A stretch of 55,250 bases of DNA from positions 1-55,250 of the forward strand of contig CAZCZS010000001.1 of NCBI GenBank assembly GCA_964503355.1, in the 5' to 3' direction. The first letter of the stretch is position 1. Every line of letters starts with the position of its first letter. A program made the position numbers and the translations under genes. The DNA comes from Mesoaciditoga sp964503355 (GTDB lineage Bacteria > Thermotogota > Thermotogae > Mesoaciditogales > Mesoaciditogaceae). Under the pieces are notes generated by a model. That model did not search any database. It was given only the letters and a program-made list of their open reading frames with translations, and was not told the DNA's origin. Positions 8,782 to 17,512 of the stretch are shown here, piece after piece.

Positions 8782-9616
8782 GGATGTCGAATACGTGTAC
8801 AATCCGAGCACACCTTTTGAAAAAAGAGCACTGAACGCCATAAACTTGGAGATAAGAGAAGGAGAGTTTCTCACGATTCTCGGAAAAACCGGTTCCGGAA
8901 AATCGACTTTGGTTCAACTCATGAACGGCATTATAAAGCCTAGCAGGGGAAGGGTAACGGTTGATGGAGTGGCGACGGATGAAAAAGGTGAATCGGTCTT
9001 CGATGTGAGAAGGAAAGTTGGCATCGTCTTTCAATATCCAGAACATCAGTTTTTCGAAGAAAACGTGGTAAAAGAGATATCTTTTGGCCCAATCAACTTT
9101 GGTTTTGGCGAAGAGCGTGTTAAGGAATTGGTGATGAAAGCCGTTGAAATGGTCGGAATATCCATGGAAAATCTTTACAAATCACCCTTTTCTCTGTCAG
9201 GTGGAGAAAAGAGAAAGGTCGCCATAGCTTCCGTAATAGCGTGCGATCCTAAATATTTGGTATTCGACGAACCGACAAGCGGCTTGGATCCGGTAAGTGT
9301 GGAAAGGTTTTCGTCACTCGTGAATAAATTTCATTCTTTGGGAAAGAGCGTGGTGATCGTTACACATTCTGTGGAGTTTGCGTTGAAAAATTCGGACAGA
9401 ATAATCGTTCTCTCAAACGGAAATTTTGTTTTTCAACTTACAAAAGATGAGTTCAACAAGCCATTCAAACTTGAAGAGATAGAAAAGTACGACCTACTTT
9501 TACCCGATGTTTACAAAACGGCCAAAATCGTTTTGAGTATGAATTTTTCTGATGAAAGAGTGAAAAAAGCGCTTTCTTTTTTAAGAGCCATTCTGTTTAC
9601 CAAGAATCAAAGGTAA
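8765..9616 (+). CDS. ecfA: Energy-coupling factor transporter ATPase (second of a pair)
   Basis: A 283-aa partner ATPase. Motifs are Walker A GKTGSGKST, the EcfA-type Q-loop FQYPEHQFFEENVVKEI, signature LSGGEKRK, Walker B YLVFDEPTSGLD and a switch His (VTHS). The start is a TTG inside the end of the first ATPase gene, so the two are translationally coupled, as expected for a heterodimer. The C-terminal extension of about 70 residues after the ATPase core matches the EcfA C-terminal domain. No transmembrane EcfT follows; the next gene is apt with its own promoter. The T and S components must therefore lie elsewhere. Confidence 0.88.
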   Translation: MAIKFEDVEYVYNPSTPFEKRALNAINLEIREGEFLTILGKTGSGKSTLVQLMNGIIKPSRGRVTVDGVATDEKGESVFDVRRKVGIVFQYPEHQFFEENVVKEISFGPINFGFGEERVKELVMKAVEMVGISMENLYKSPFSLSGGEKRKVAIASVIACDPKYLVFDEPTSGLDPVSVERFSSLVNKFHSLGKSVVIVTHSVEFALKNSDRIIVLSNGNFVFQLTKDEFNKPFKLEEIEKYDLLLPDVYKTAKIVLSMNFSDERVKKALSFLRAILFTKNQR

Positions 9617-9623
9617 AAAATTA

Positions 9624-9632
9624 TGTTATGAT
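9624..9632 (+). promoter_or_regulatory. Extended -10 promoter upstream of apt
   Basis: TGtTATGAT at 9624-9632 is a close match to the extended -10 consensus TGnTATAAT, with no clear -35 element. It lies in the short gap after the second ECF ATPase and would start transcription near 9639, about 50 nt before the apt start codon. Confidence 0.45.
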
Positions 9633-9687
9633 ACTTACGATGTTAAAGAAATTCTTCATTAAAACAGTAAAAGGAGTGCTTAAAGAA

Positions 9688-10200
9688 ATGGATGTAAAAA
9701 CCTACATAAGAGATGTACCTGATTTTCCCACCGAAGGTGTTGTGTTTAAAGATATAACTCCCCTTCTGAAAAATCCAGAAGCATTTAACTACGTCATCGA
9801 CAAGATGACGGAATTTGTGAAGGAATTCAATCCAGATATAATAGTGGCCGCGGAAGCGAGAGGATTCATTTTCGCATCTCCTATTTCTTACAAATTAGGT
9901 ATAGGTTTCGTTCCAATCCGAAAACCCGGAAAACTCCCATATTTTACCGTAAGCGAAGAGTATTTTCTTGAATACGCCAAAGAAAAGATAGAAATGCACG
10001 TAGATGCCATAGACCCGGATGATAAAGTCGTCATAGTTGATGATATACTGGCAACTGGTGGCACTGCACTTGCCATGTCTCATCTTGTTGAAAAACTTGG
10101 TGGGATAGTAGTTGGAATGGTTTTTTTGGGAGAATTATCGTTTTTGAATCCACGTGAAAAGTTGAAGGGATACGAAATCAAAAGCATCATTACCTATTGA
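9688..10200 (+). CDS. apt: Adenine phosphoribosyltransferase
   Basis: A 170-aa enzyme that salvages adenine by joining it to PRPP to give AMP and pyrophosphate. The N-terminus YIRDVPDFPTEGVVFKDITP is the Apt signature. The PRPP-binding loop VVIVDDILATGGTA is at about residues 110-123, and EARGFIF forms part of the active site. The ATG at 9688 is chosen because it follows an AAGGAG Shine-Dalgarno at 9671-9676 and matches the usual Apt N-terminus; the upstream in-frame ATG at 9628 lies inside the promoter. The length agrees with the family (about 170-183 aa). The gene has its own extended -10 promoter. Confidence 0.95.
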   Translation: MDVKTYIRDVPDFPTEGVVFKDITPLLKNPEAFNYVIDKMTEFVKEFNPDIIVAAEARGFIFASPISYKLGIGFVPIRKPGKLPYFTVSEEYFLEYAKEKIEMHVDAIDPDDKVVIVDDILATGGTALAMSHLVEKLGGIVVGMVFLGELSFLNPREKLKGYEIKSIITY

Positions 10201-10251
10201 TTTTATTGAACCGTTGAACCGCTTAAAGCTTTAAATAACGAGGTGATCAAT

Positions 10252-11625
10252 TTGCTGAAATTTGACTTCACGAATTCCATAGCGGAAAACATTCAAGACG
10301 GTGTCTCCTTGGATGATGTTAAAGCCATCTCAGGGAAATTACACGGTTTTTTGGAATCGTTTAGACAAAGCGCTCCAGGTTTTGTGAAGATATTGAATAA
10401 CGTGGAAGAAAGACGGAAAGTGATGGATTTCGCTAAAGAAAACGCGAAATTCGATAATTTCGTCGTGATAGGCATAGGCGGTTCGGCGCTTGGAATTCAA
10501 GCCATACAAGGTGCGCTATTGCATCCGCATTGGAATTCTTTAAACGAGAAAGAAAGAGATGGTCATCCTCGCTTATTCGTTATGGACAACGTCGATCCGG
10601 AGCACATAGCTTCTATATTGGATATGATAGACCCGTCAAACACTCTTTTCAACGTGATAAGCAAATCAGGTTCCACGGCGGAGACGATGGCCAACTATTT
10701 GGTGATAAGGGGAATCTTGGAATCAAGGGGATTGGACCCCAGTAGACACCTTGTATTCACAACAGATCCGAATGAAGGAGCTTTAAGGAAAATTTCCATA
10801 GATGACGATATCACGACTTTTACAATCCCTTCAAATGTCGGAGGAAGATTTAGCGTTTTAACTCCTGTTGGATTGTTAAGCTCGGCGATGGTCGGAATAG
10901 ACGTAAACGAGATGATCATCGGTGCTAAAGATGTGCTGGATCTTTTTTTGTCCCAAGATGATACGTTGAAAAATCCAGTACTTTTTAACGCCGCCCTTCA
11001 TTATCTTTACTCAAAGAGAGGAAAACGAATTTCGGTGATGATGCCGTACTCAAACGCACTTTACACGATGGCGGATTGGTACAGGCAGTTATGGGCCGAA
11101 TCTCTGGGAAAGGAAAAAGATCTAACGGGAGAGGTGATAAATGCCGGTCAAACCCCGATCAAATCTTTGGGTACAATCGATCAACACTCTCAGGTGCAAC
11201 TTTATATGGAGGGACCAAACGATAAGATAATAACCTTTTTAAGGGTTGAAAAATTCAGAAGAAACTTAAAAATACCCAAAGTGCATGAGGATAAGAAATC
11301 ACTTTCCTATCTTGGTGGAAAAGATATGAAACGTCTCATAAATTCAGAACAAGAAGCGACGGCTCTGGCGCTTATGGAGAAGGGAAGGCCAAATTTGACC
11401 ATTTCTTTTGAAAGTATAACTCCAAGAGAAGTCGGAAGCTTCTTCTTCTATTACGAGTTAACTGTAACGGCGATGGCTTCTCTGTACGGTATCAACGCCT
11501 TCGATCAACCGGGAGTTGAATTGGGAAAGATGAACACGTACGCTCTTATGGAAAGAGATGGCTATGAAGAGCGACGAGAACATATTGAAAATTTGAGAAA
11601 GAAATTGAAGCATTTCACGATGTAA
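10252..11625 (+). CDS. pgi: Glucose-6-phosphate isomerase
   Basis: A 457-aa cytoplasmic glycolytic enzyme interconverting glucose 6-phosphate and fructose 6-phosphate. The phosphate-binding region is visible as GIGGSALGIQA and SKSGSTAET, with GGRFSVLTPVG (about residues 200-210) and the C-terminal active-site Lys region near the end. The length fits the short Thermotoga/Bacillus-type enzyme (about 450 aa). The TTG at 10252 has a GAGGTGAT Shine-Dalgarno at a proper distance; the GTG at 10243 lies inside that Shine-Dalgarno and is less likely. It is followed 13 nt later by rnfC, and eno lies downstream of the Rnf genes, so glycolysis and Rnf are physically linked here. Confidence 0.96.
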   Translation: MLKFDFTNSIAENIQDGVSLDDVKAISGKLHGFLESFRQSAPGFVKILNNVEERRKVMDFAKENAKFDNFVVIGIGGSALGIQAIQGALLHPHWNSLNEKERDGHPRLFVMDNVDPEHIASILDMIDPSNTLFNVISKSGSTAETMANYLVIRGILESRGLDPSRHLVFTTDPNEGALRKISIDDDITTFTIPSNVGGRFSVLTPVGLLSSAMVGIDVNEMIIGAKDVLDLFLSQDDTLKNPVLFNAALHYLYSKRGKRISVMMPYSNALYTMADWYRQLWAESLGKEKDLTGEVINAGQTPIKSLGTIDQHSQVQLYMEGPNDKIITFLRVEKFRRNLKIPKVHEDKKSLSYLGGKDMKRLINSEQEATALALMEKGRPNLTISFESITPREVGSFFFYYELTVTAMASLYGINAFDQPGVELGKMNTYALMERDGYEERREHIENLRKKLKHFTM

Positions 11626-11638
11626 GGAGATGATTTAC

Positions 11639-12946
11639 TTGCAGGTGTGGACTTTCAAAGGTGGAATACATCCTCCAACTAAAAAGTTGGCAAAAGATTC
11701 GCCTATAAAAAGGCTTCAACCCCCAGAGATAGCGTATTTGTTTCTCGCTCAAAACCTTGGAAAACCTCCAAAATTGGTGGTTGAAATTGGTCAAGAGGTC
11801 AAAACGGGTCAGATAATAGCCCAAGCTGATGGTTTCGTCTCCGCTTCGTTACACTCTCCAATAACCGGCACGATAAAGGAAGTGATAAAGAAGAAGCATC
11901 CCGTCACTTCGCAACCATCGGATGTGGTGGTGATAGAGAGAAAGGGATCAGATGTATGGGAAAAGCTCGAACCGGTAAAAGCGTACGATCAATTCACACC
12001 GGATGAGATCGTTAAGCGTGCTCAAGAAGCTGGACTTGTTGGAATGGGTGGAGCGACGTTTCCTACCCACGTTAAGCTTTCTCCCACAAAAAAGGTTGAT
12101 ACTTTGATAATCAACGGCGCAGAATGTGAACCTTACCTTACAATAGACGATAGAATGATGCAGGAATACCCCGAAGAAATCTTGAAAGGGGCTCTTGCGT
12201 TTTCTAAGGCGTTGAAAGTGGACAAAATATACGTTGGAATAGAAGAAAACAAGCCTCAGGCGATAGAGAAGATGAGAAGCGCATCTTCAAAATACCCAAA
12301 CATCGAAGTGGTGAAGCTTCACACGAAATATCCACAAGGTTCAGAAAAACATTTGATATACGCCATAACTCGTAGAAAGGTACCCACCGGTGGATTGCCA
12401 ATGGATGTGGGAGTTGTGGTTCAAAACGTTTCCACCGCCCGTGCGATGTACAGAGCATTGGAATACGGAGAACCCCTGATCGAAAGGGGAGTTAGCGTAA
12501 CCGGAGAAGGCGTGAAAAATCCCCAAAATTTTCTTGTAAGAATAGGCACACCCATTTCACAACTTCTGGAACTTGCCGGTATTGAAGAAGAAAACTCGAG
12601 ATTGATATTGGGTGGTCCCATGATGGGAATAGCGGTGGACGATGTGAATATAGGAGTCATGAAGGGCACCTCTGGAGTGACGCTGTTGCCAAATGAGATT
12701 GTGAAAAAAGGAACCGAAATGAACTGCATAAAATGTGGGAGATGTGTCAGAGCGTGTCCCATGAATTTAGAGCCTTATCTGCTTTACAAACTCTTCAAAA
12801 AGAAGAAATTCAACGATATGAGCGAGCATCATCTCATGGATTGTATAGAGTGCGGATCTTGCGCCTACGTTTGCCCTTCAAATATAGATCACGTTAAAGC
12901 TTTTAAAACGGCAAAGACGGTAGTTAGAGCTCTTGGGAGGCGATGA
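11639..12946 (+). CDS. rnfC: Rnf complex subunit RnfC (peripheral Fe-S/flavoprotein)
   Basis: A 435-aa subunit of the ferredoxin:NAD+ oxidoreductase (Rnf), the cytoplasm-facing part that exchanges electrons with NAD(H). An RnfC N-terminal barrel-sandwich domain carries the TFKGGIHPP start. A Rossmann-like part resembles complex I NuoF (GLVGMGGATFPTHVK, INGAECEPYLT). Two [4Fe-4S] motifs are at about 362-415: CIKCGRCVRACP and CIECGSCAYVCPSN. The TTG at 11639 sits 9 nt after an AAGGAG Shine-Dalgarno, whereas the ATG at 11630 overlaps that Shine-Dalgarno. This gene opens the order rnfC-D-G-E-A-B. Confidence 0.95.
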   Translation: MQVWTFKGGIHPPTKKLAKDSPIKRLQPPEIAYLFLAQNLGKPPKLVVEIGQEVKTGQIIAQADGFVSASLHSPITGTIKEVIKKKHPVTSQPSDVVVIERKGSDVWEKLEPVKAYDQFTPDEIVKRAQEAGLVGMGGATFPTHVKLSPTKKVDTLIINGAECEPYLTIDDRMMQEYPEEILKGALAFSKALKVDKIYVGIEENKPQAIEKMRSASSKYPNIEVVKLHTKYPQGSEKHLIYAITRRKVPTGGLPMDVGVVVQNVSTARAMYRALEYGEPLIERGVSVTGEGVKNPQNFLVRIGTPISQLLELAGIEEENSRLILGGPMMGIAVDDVNIGVMKGTSGVTLLPNEIVKKGTEMNCIKCGRCVRACPMNLEPYLLYKLFKKKKFNDMSEHHLMDCIECGSCAYVCPSNIDHVKAFKTAKTVVRALGRR

Positions 12947-12948
12947 AG

Positions 12949-13938
12949 ATGAAATTCATGCTGGGACCTGCCCCTCACATTCACGATAACATCTCCACAA
13001 GAAAGATAATGTTGGACGTGTTGATCGCGCTAGCGCCAGCATCCATTTTAGCCGTTCTCATGTGGGGATGGTACATGCTGTTGATAGAAATCGGTTCCAT
13101 GGTTTTAGCGGAAGCTTTGGAATTTTTTACCATGAGATACATGAGAAAGAAAAAGGATTTTCTTCCAGACGGTTCAGCGGCGGTAACAGGTCTGTTGTTG
13201 GCCATGAACGTACCGGCTGGCATCTCTTGGTGGATGATGACCATAGGCGTTTTCGTTGCCGTAATGATAGGAAAAGAAGTTTATGGAGGAATAGGAAACA
13301 ATCCATTCAATCCTGCTCTTGTTGGAAGGCTCTTCATGTACATATCTTTCCCTGCAGCGATGACAACATGGCCCAAAGTGGATTGGTTTCATTTTTCTCA
13401 ATCCGCTTTCAACCTCCAAACGACCGCCACTCCATTGGGAGTTATAAAGATGCATGGTATGGCTGAAGCGAATTCCGTCTTTCCAAATTTGATGCAAAAC
13501 GCTTTCTTGGGAAATATTCCAGGATCCGCCGGTGAAATGAGTGCGTTGGCTTTAATAGGTGGATTCTTGTATTTATGGTGGAAAGGCATAGTTTCATATG
13601 AAATACCGGTGGCGTACATAGGAACGACTTTCGGAATATCCGCAATTTATTGGCTTGTCAATCCTGGAGCCTATCCAGATCCCACAACAGCGATATTGTT
13701 GGGTGGAGTCATGCTGGGTGCACTGTTCATGGCAACTGATCCGGTGACAAGTCCTATAACCTCAAAGGGAAAATGGATATTTGGTGTGGGTTGCGGTGTC
13801 ATCACCGTTTTGATACGGTACGTTGGAGCTTATCCAGAGGGAGTGAACTTTTCGATATTGTTGATGAATGCCTTGGTTCCATTTATCGATCAGATCAGCC
13901 GACCCAAGGTTTTTGGGGAGGTGAAGAAGAATGGGTAA
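12949..13938 (+). CDS. rnfD: Rnf complex membrane subunit RnfD
   Basis: A 329-aa polytopic membrane subunit (NqrB/RnfD family) with about nine hydrophobic helices, part of the ion-translocating core. The covalent FMN site is visible as LQTTATPLG (about residue 155), where the Thr of the T-x-A-T element is expected to carry FMN through a phosphoester bond. The N-terminal GPAPHIHDNISTRKIM and GKEVYGGIGNNPFNPALVGR segments are hallmark RnfD motifs. The ATG at 12949 lies 8 nt after GGGAGG; the ATG at 12943 is too close to it. It overlaps rnfG by 8 nt. Confidence 0.95.
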   Translation: MKFMLGPAPHIHDNISTRKIMLDVLIALAPASILAVLMWGWYMLLIEIGSMVLAEALEFFTMRYMRKKKDFLPDGSAAVTGLLLAMNVPAGISWWMMTIGVFVAVMIGKEVYGGIGNNPFNPALVGRLFMYISFPAAMTTWPKVDWFHFSQSAFNLQTTATPLGVIKMHGMAEANSVFPNLMQNAFLGNIPGSAGEMSALALIGGFLYLWWKGIVSYEIPVAYIGTTFGISAIYWLVNPGAYPDPTTAILLGGVMLGALFMATDPVTSPITSKGKWIFGVGCGVITVLIRYVGAYPEGVNFSILLMNALVPFIDQISRPKVFGEVKKNG

Positions 13939-14647
13939 ATACTTCAAGACGGCCATGTTGTTAACGATTCTGATGGTGGCAATCGCCGTGATCTTATCTT
14001 GGGTGTACATCGTAACGAAGCAACCGATAGCGAAATCGGATTTAGAGGCGAAATTGACGGCCATAAAAGCGGTTTTAACGGATCCAAATACCGGAAAACT
14101 CTTGATAAGTGAAAACGAAATTCCGAAAAACTTGGCCCAATTGAAGGCGAAGATATGGAAATCCAATCCTACTGGGATTCTGTACAGCGATCCAAAAGTG
14201 AAAGGTTACGTTCTTTCACCGGCTTACGTTTTCAAAGCGAAGAACGGAAACCCCGTTTACGTTCTGATAGGATATGGTATAGGTTTTGGAGGAAGAGTGG
14301 TGACGGTGGCCGCGTTTGAAAAGAAAGAACATGGCTTTTACGAAAACGCCATCAGGGTGATAGATTACTCAAACGAAACACCTGGTTTGGGTGCTAAGAT
14401 AAACGAACCGCAGGTGAGAAAGAGATTCTACTCCATTCCAAACTCTGGTTTTGAAAACGGAATAAAAGTCAACAAAGATGCGAATCTTTACCCCTTGCCA
14501 TCCAATTACAAAAAAGAGTTGAATTACTACAAATCGAAGGGGATAGTTGTGACAAGCGATATCATGACGGGTGCGACGATAACGCCTCGCGCCGTTGTGA
14601 GCACTTTGAACGCGATGTACGCTTTTCTTGAAAAGGAGGCGAAATGA
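13931..14647 (+). CDS. rnfG: Rnf complex flavoprotein subunit RnfG
   Basis: A 238-aa subunit with one N-terminal membrane helix and a large domain outside the cytoplasm. The FMN-binding motif SDIMTGATITPRAV is near residue 213, and the second Thr of TGAT should be covalently flavinylated by ApbE. GLGAKINEP is another family mark. The ATG at 13931 follows GGGGAGGTGAAGAAG. It overlaps both neighbours, which fits strict co-translation of the complex. An apbE gene for flavin transfer is not present in this window. Confidence 0.94.
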   Translation: MGKYFKTAMLLTILMVAIAVILSWVYIVTKQPIAKSDLEAKLTAIKAVLTDPNTGKLLISENEIPKNLAQLKAKIWKSNPTGILYSDPKVKGYVLSPAYVFKAKNGNPVYVLIGYGIGFGGRVVTVAAFEKKEHGFYENAIRVIDYSNETPGLGAKINEPQVRKRFYSIPNSGFENGIKVNKDANLYPLPSNYKKELNYYKSKGIVVTSDIMTGATITPRAVVSTLNAMYAFLEKEAK

Positions 14648-15279
14648 TGAGTCAATCCAAAACATCCTCCTCACTTTCGGCTTTCGCCGCTGGTTTCATA
14701 AGACAAAATCCAACCTTTTCTCAGGTGTTAGGACTGTGTCCCACGTTGGCAACGTCCACGAACGCTGAAAACGCTTTGGGAATGGGTTTGGCCACGATGG
14801 GAGTGTTGGTTCTTTCAAACATATTCATCTCAGCTTTGAGAAAATTAATTCCGAACGAAGTGCGAATACCGGCTTACATTTCCGTGATAGCTTCCTTTGT
14901 CACGATAGTCAACCTTTTGATGCACGGATACACGTATCAGCTTTGGACGAATCTAGGACTTTACATCCCACTGATAGTCGTTAACTGTATAATAATGGGA
15001 CGTGCCGAAGCCTTTGCCTCGAAAAACGGGATATGGAAATCTTTTTTGGATGGAGTTGGAATGGGTCTTGGATTTATAGGTGCCATTCTGTTACTCGGTA
15101 TAACCAGGGAATTGCTATCCGTTGGAAGCGTCTTCGGCGTAAGCGTATGGCCAAAAACTTACGGGATGTTCGTACTCATGTTACCGCCAGGGGCTTTCTT
15201 AGTTATAGGTCTTTACATGGCCCTGTTTAAACATATATCCAACGTGAGAAAAAAGGCATTGAAGAAGAGCAAGGGGTGA
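14644..15279 (+). CDS. rnfE: Rnf complex membrane subunit RnfE
   Basis: A 211-aa membrane subunit homologous to NqrD, with six hydrophobic helices. It contains the two cysteine-bearing half-helix motifs LGLCPTLA (about residue 33) and VVNCIIMGR (about residue 118). In Rnf/Nqr these pair with those of RnfA to hold an intramembrane iron-sulfur centre. The start overlaps the rnfG stop as ATGA behind an AAGGAGGCGAA Shine-Dalgarno. The basic C-terminus (RKKALKKSKG) fits a cytoplasmic end. Confidence 0.95.
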   Translation: MMSQSKTSSSLSAFAAGFIRQNPTFSQVLGLCPTLATSTNAENALGMGLATMGVLVLSNIFISALRKLIPNEVRIPAYISVIASFVTIVNLLMHGYTYQLWTNLGLYIPLIVVNCIIMGRAEAFASKNGIWKSFLDGVGMGLGFIGAILLLGITRELLSVGSVFGVSVWPKTYGMFVLMLPPGAFLVIGLYMALFKHISNVRKKALKKSKG

Positions 15280-15284
15280 TTTGA

Positions 15285-15869
15285 ATGGAAGCGGCTAAGT
15301 TGTTTGCGATTCTCTTCGCGGCAATGCTGGTGAACAATTTCTTACTTTCAAGATTTTTGGGTCTGTGCCCCTTTTTTGGTGTTTCCAAAAGTATGGATAC
15401 GGCCGTGGGAATGTCTCTTGGCGTTATATTCGTCATGGTCGTGGCTGGGATAGTGACATGGTTTTTGAATTTGCTGTTGATCGCATGGAACGTTGAATTC
15501 TTACAAATACTGGTTTTCATATTAGTCATCGCCGCCTTGGTTCAAATAATAGAAATTTTCATAAAAAAGACCAATCCAGAGCTTTACAGCGCACTTGGAA
15601 TATATCTTCCTCTCATCACGACGAATTGTGCCATTTTGGGCTTGGCCCTTATAAACGTTCAACACAATTACACCCTTATGGAAACCATTTTCAACTCCAT
15701 CGGCTCGTCGCTCGGATATTCCATGGCATTGATCCTTTTTTCATCCTTGAGGGTAAAATTGGACGTTGAAGAGTTACCGGCGGCGTTTGATGGAATGCCA
15801 GCAGCCTTCATAACGGCTTTCATACTCTCGATGAGTTTTATGGCATTCACAGGTATGATAAAGGTGTGA
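15285..15869 (+). CDS. rnfA: Rnf complex membrane subunit RnfA
   Basis: A 194-aa membrane subunit homologous to NqrE and paralogous to RnfE, inserted in the opposite orientation. The conserved FLGLCPFFGV (about residue 27) and TTNCAILGLA (about residue 112) supply the other two cysteines of the intramembrane Fe-S centre shared with RnfE. Six hydrophobic segments are visible, and the length matches the family. A GGGGTGAT Shine-Dalgarno precedes the ATG, and the gene runs straight into rnfB. Confidence 0.95.
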   Translation: MEAAKLFAILFAAMLVNNFLLSRFLGLCPFFGVSKSMDTAVGMSLGVIFVMVVAGIVTWFLNLLLIAWNVEFLQILVFILVIAALVQIIEIFIKKTNPELYSALGIYLPLITTNCAILGLALINVQHNYTLMETIFNSIGSSLGYSMALILFSSLRVKLDVEELPAAFDGMPAAFITAFILSMSFMAFTGMIKV

Positions 15870-15874
15870 TGAAG

Positions 15875-16159
15875 ATGCAGGTATTCGTATATTCCATAAT
15901 TCTTTTGGGGGGAATTGGATTCGTAACCGGCTTTGGCTTGGCGTATTTGGCGAAGAAATTCGAAGTCAAAGAAGATCCCCGCGTTGAAGAGATAATCAAG
16001 GTTCTTCCAGGTGCGAATTGCGGCATGTGTGGTTATCCTGGATGCTCGGCGTATGCTCATGCTATAGTTGAAAAAGGAGCCCTTTACGATAGATGCGTGC
16101 CGGGCAAAAAAAGTGGCGTGGCAGAAAAGATAAAGAAGATAATGGAAGAGAAATCATGA
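15875..16159 (+). CDS. rnfB: Short RnfB: membrane anchor plus one [4Fe-4S] domain
   Basis: A 94-aa protein containing only the first third of a typical RnfB: an N-terminal membrane helix (QVFVYSIILLGGIGFVTGFG) and the Fes domain ANCGMCGYPGCSAYA...C, with spacing C-x2-C-x4-C-x16-C. Most RnfB proteins are roughly 190-330 aa and carry two further ferredoxin-type clusters that accept electrons from ferredoxin; none are encoded here in any frame before eno. The ATG at 15875 is 8 nt after AAGGTG and follows the rnfA stop. Either an external ferredoxin-like protein replaces the missing part or electrons enter directly. The stop at 16157 abuts the eno promoter. Confidence 0.88.
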   Translation: MQVFVYSIILLGGIGFVTGFGLAYLAKKFEVKEDPRVEEIIKVLPGANCGMCGYPGCSAYAHAIVEKGALYDRCVPGKKSGVAEKIKKIMEEKS

Positions 16160-16165
16160 TATAAT
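16157..16165 (+). promoter_or_regulatory. Extended -10 promoter for eno
   Basis: TGaTATAAT at 16157-16165 is a perfect extended -10 element whose TG belongs to the rnfB stop codon. No good -35 is visible. Transcription would start near 16172, some 54 nt before the enolase ATG, which has an AAGGAGG Shine-Dalgarno. Confidence 0.65.
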
Positions 16166-16225
16166 TTTATGAAAATCTCGGTGAAAAACCAAAAGCCTGA
16201 AGAGTGGAAAAAGGAGGTAATACAA

Positions 16226-17512
16226 ATGCGTGTCGATATAATCGATGTAAAGGCAAGAGAAGTTTTAGACTCGCGTGGAAATCCCACGGTAGAGGTTGAA
16301 GTGGTTTTAGATGATGGTTCGTTTGGAAGAGCGATAGTGCCATCTGGCGCGTCAACCGGTAAAAATGAAGCGCTCGAATTAAGAGACGGAGGAAAAAGGT
16401 ACGGGGGAAAGGGTGTTCAAAAAGCCGTCGCCAATGTGAACGAAGTGATAGCTCCAAAGGTTATCGGACTCAACGCTTTTGATCAGGCTTACGTTGATAA
16501 AGTCATGATAGATCTGGATGGAACTCCCAACAAATCGAACCTCGGTGCCAACGCCATTTTAGGTGTGTCCATGGCAGTTGCAAGGGCGGCTGCGAGATCG
16601 GCTTACATGGAACTTTACGAATACCTTGGTGGAACAAACGCGAAAACAATTCCTACCCCCATGATGAACGTCGTAAATGGTGGAAAACACGCGGACAGCG
16701 GATTGGATATTCAGGAATTCATGATCGTTCCGGCTGGAGCTCCGACGTTCAAAGAAGCTTTGAGGTACGCCGCTGAAACTTTTCATACACTCAAGGGAAT
16801 TCTTAAAGAAAAAGGAATGGTCACGTCGGTGGGCGATGAAGGCGGTTTCGCTCCACGACTTTCAACAAACGAAGAAGCCATAGAAGTTATAATAGAAGCC
16901 ATAGAAAAAGCAGGATACAAAGCCGGAAAAGATATCTACGTTGCCATTGACAGCGCCCCTGATTCATTCTACGATGAAGAAAAAGGCAAATACCATTTTG
17001 GCGGTGAATACATAACGACGGATGAATTGTTGAATTTCTACAAGAAAATCGTCGATAAGTATCCCATAATCTCCATCGAGGATCCATTCTACGAAGAGGA
17101 TTGGGACGGATTCGTCAAGATCACAAAGGAACTTGGAAACAAAATTCAAATAGTTGGTGATGACAACTACGTTACCAACATAAACAGACTTAAAAAGGGA
17201 ATAGAACTCAAGGCTTCCAATTCCATACTCATAAAACTCAATCAAATAGGAACCGTGACGGAAACACTGGATACCATAGAATACGCCAAAACGCATGGTT
17301 TCACATGTGTAGTCTCACATCGTTCGGGTGAAACCGAAGACACCTTCATAGCAGATCTCGCTGTGGCGATGAACACGGGTTTGATAAAAACTGGTTCCAT
17401 ATCCAGAAGTGAAAGAATAGCAAAATACAATCAACTTCTTAGAATAGAAGAAGAACTTGGTGACGTCGCAGTTTACAAAGGTATAGACGCTTTTTATTCA
17501 ATAGGAAGATGA
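16226..17512 (+). CDS. eno: Enolase
   Basis: A 428-aa glycolytic enzyme converting 2-phosphoglycerate to phosphoenolpyruvate with Mg2+. Signature motifs are REVLDSRGNPTVEVEV at the N-terminus, GASTGKNEALELRD, the metal ligands in SIEDPF and GDDN, and the C-terminal SHRSGETEDTFIADLAV. The ATG at 16226 is placed 9 nt after AAGGAGG and matches the normal N-terminus; the longer frame from 16169 starts in the promoter region. It has its own extended -10 promoter, and a strong hairpin follows 29 nt after the stop, inside murE. It overlaps murE by 4 nt (ATGA). Confidence 0.97.
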   Translation: MRVDIIDVKAREVLDSRGNPTVEVEVVLDDGSFGRAIVPSGASTGKNEALELRDGGKRYGGKGVQKAVANVNEVIAPKVIGLNAFDQAYVDKVMIDLDGTPNKSNLGANAILGVSMAVARAAARSAYMELYEYLGGTNAKTIPTPMMNVVNGGKHADSGLDIQEFMIVPAGAPTFKEALRYAAETFHTLKGILKEKGMVTSVGDEGGFAPRLSTNEEAIEVIIEAIEKAGYKAGKDIYVAIDSAPDSFYDEEKGKYHFGGEYITTDELLNFYKKIVDKYPIISIEDPFYEEDWDGFVKITKELGNKIQIVGDDNYVTNINRLKKGIELKASNSILIKLNQIGTVTETLDTIEYAKTHGFTCVVSHRSGETEDTFIADLAVAMNTGLIKTGSISRSERIAKYNQLLRIEEELGDVAVYKGIDAFYSIGR

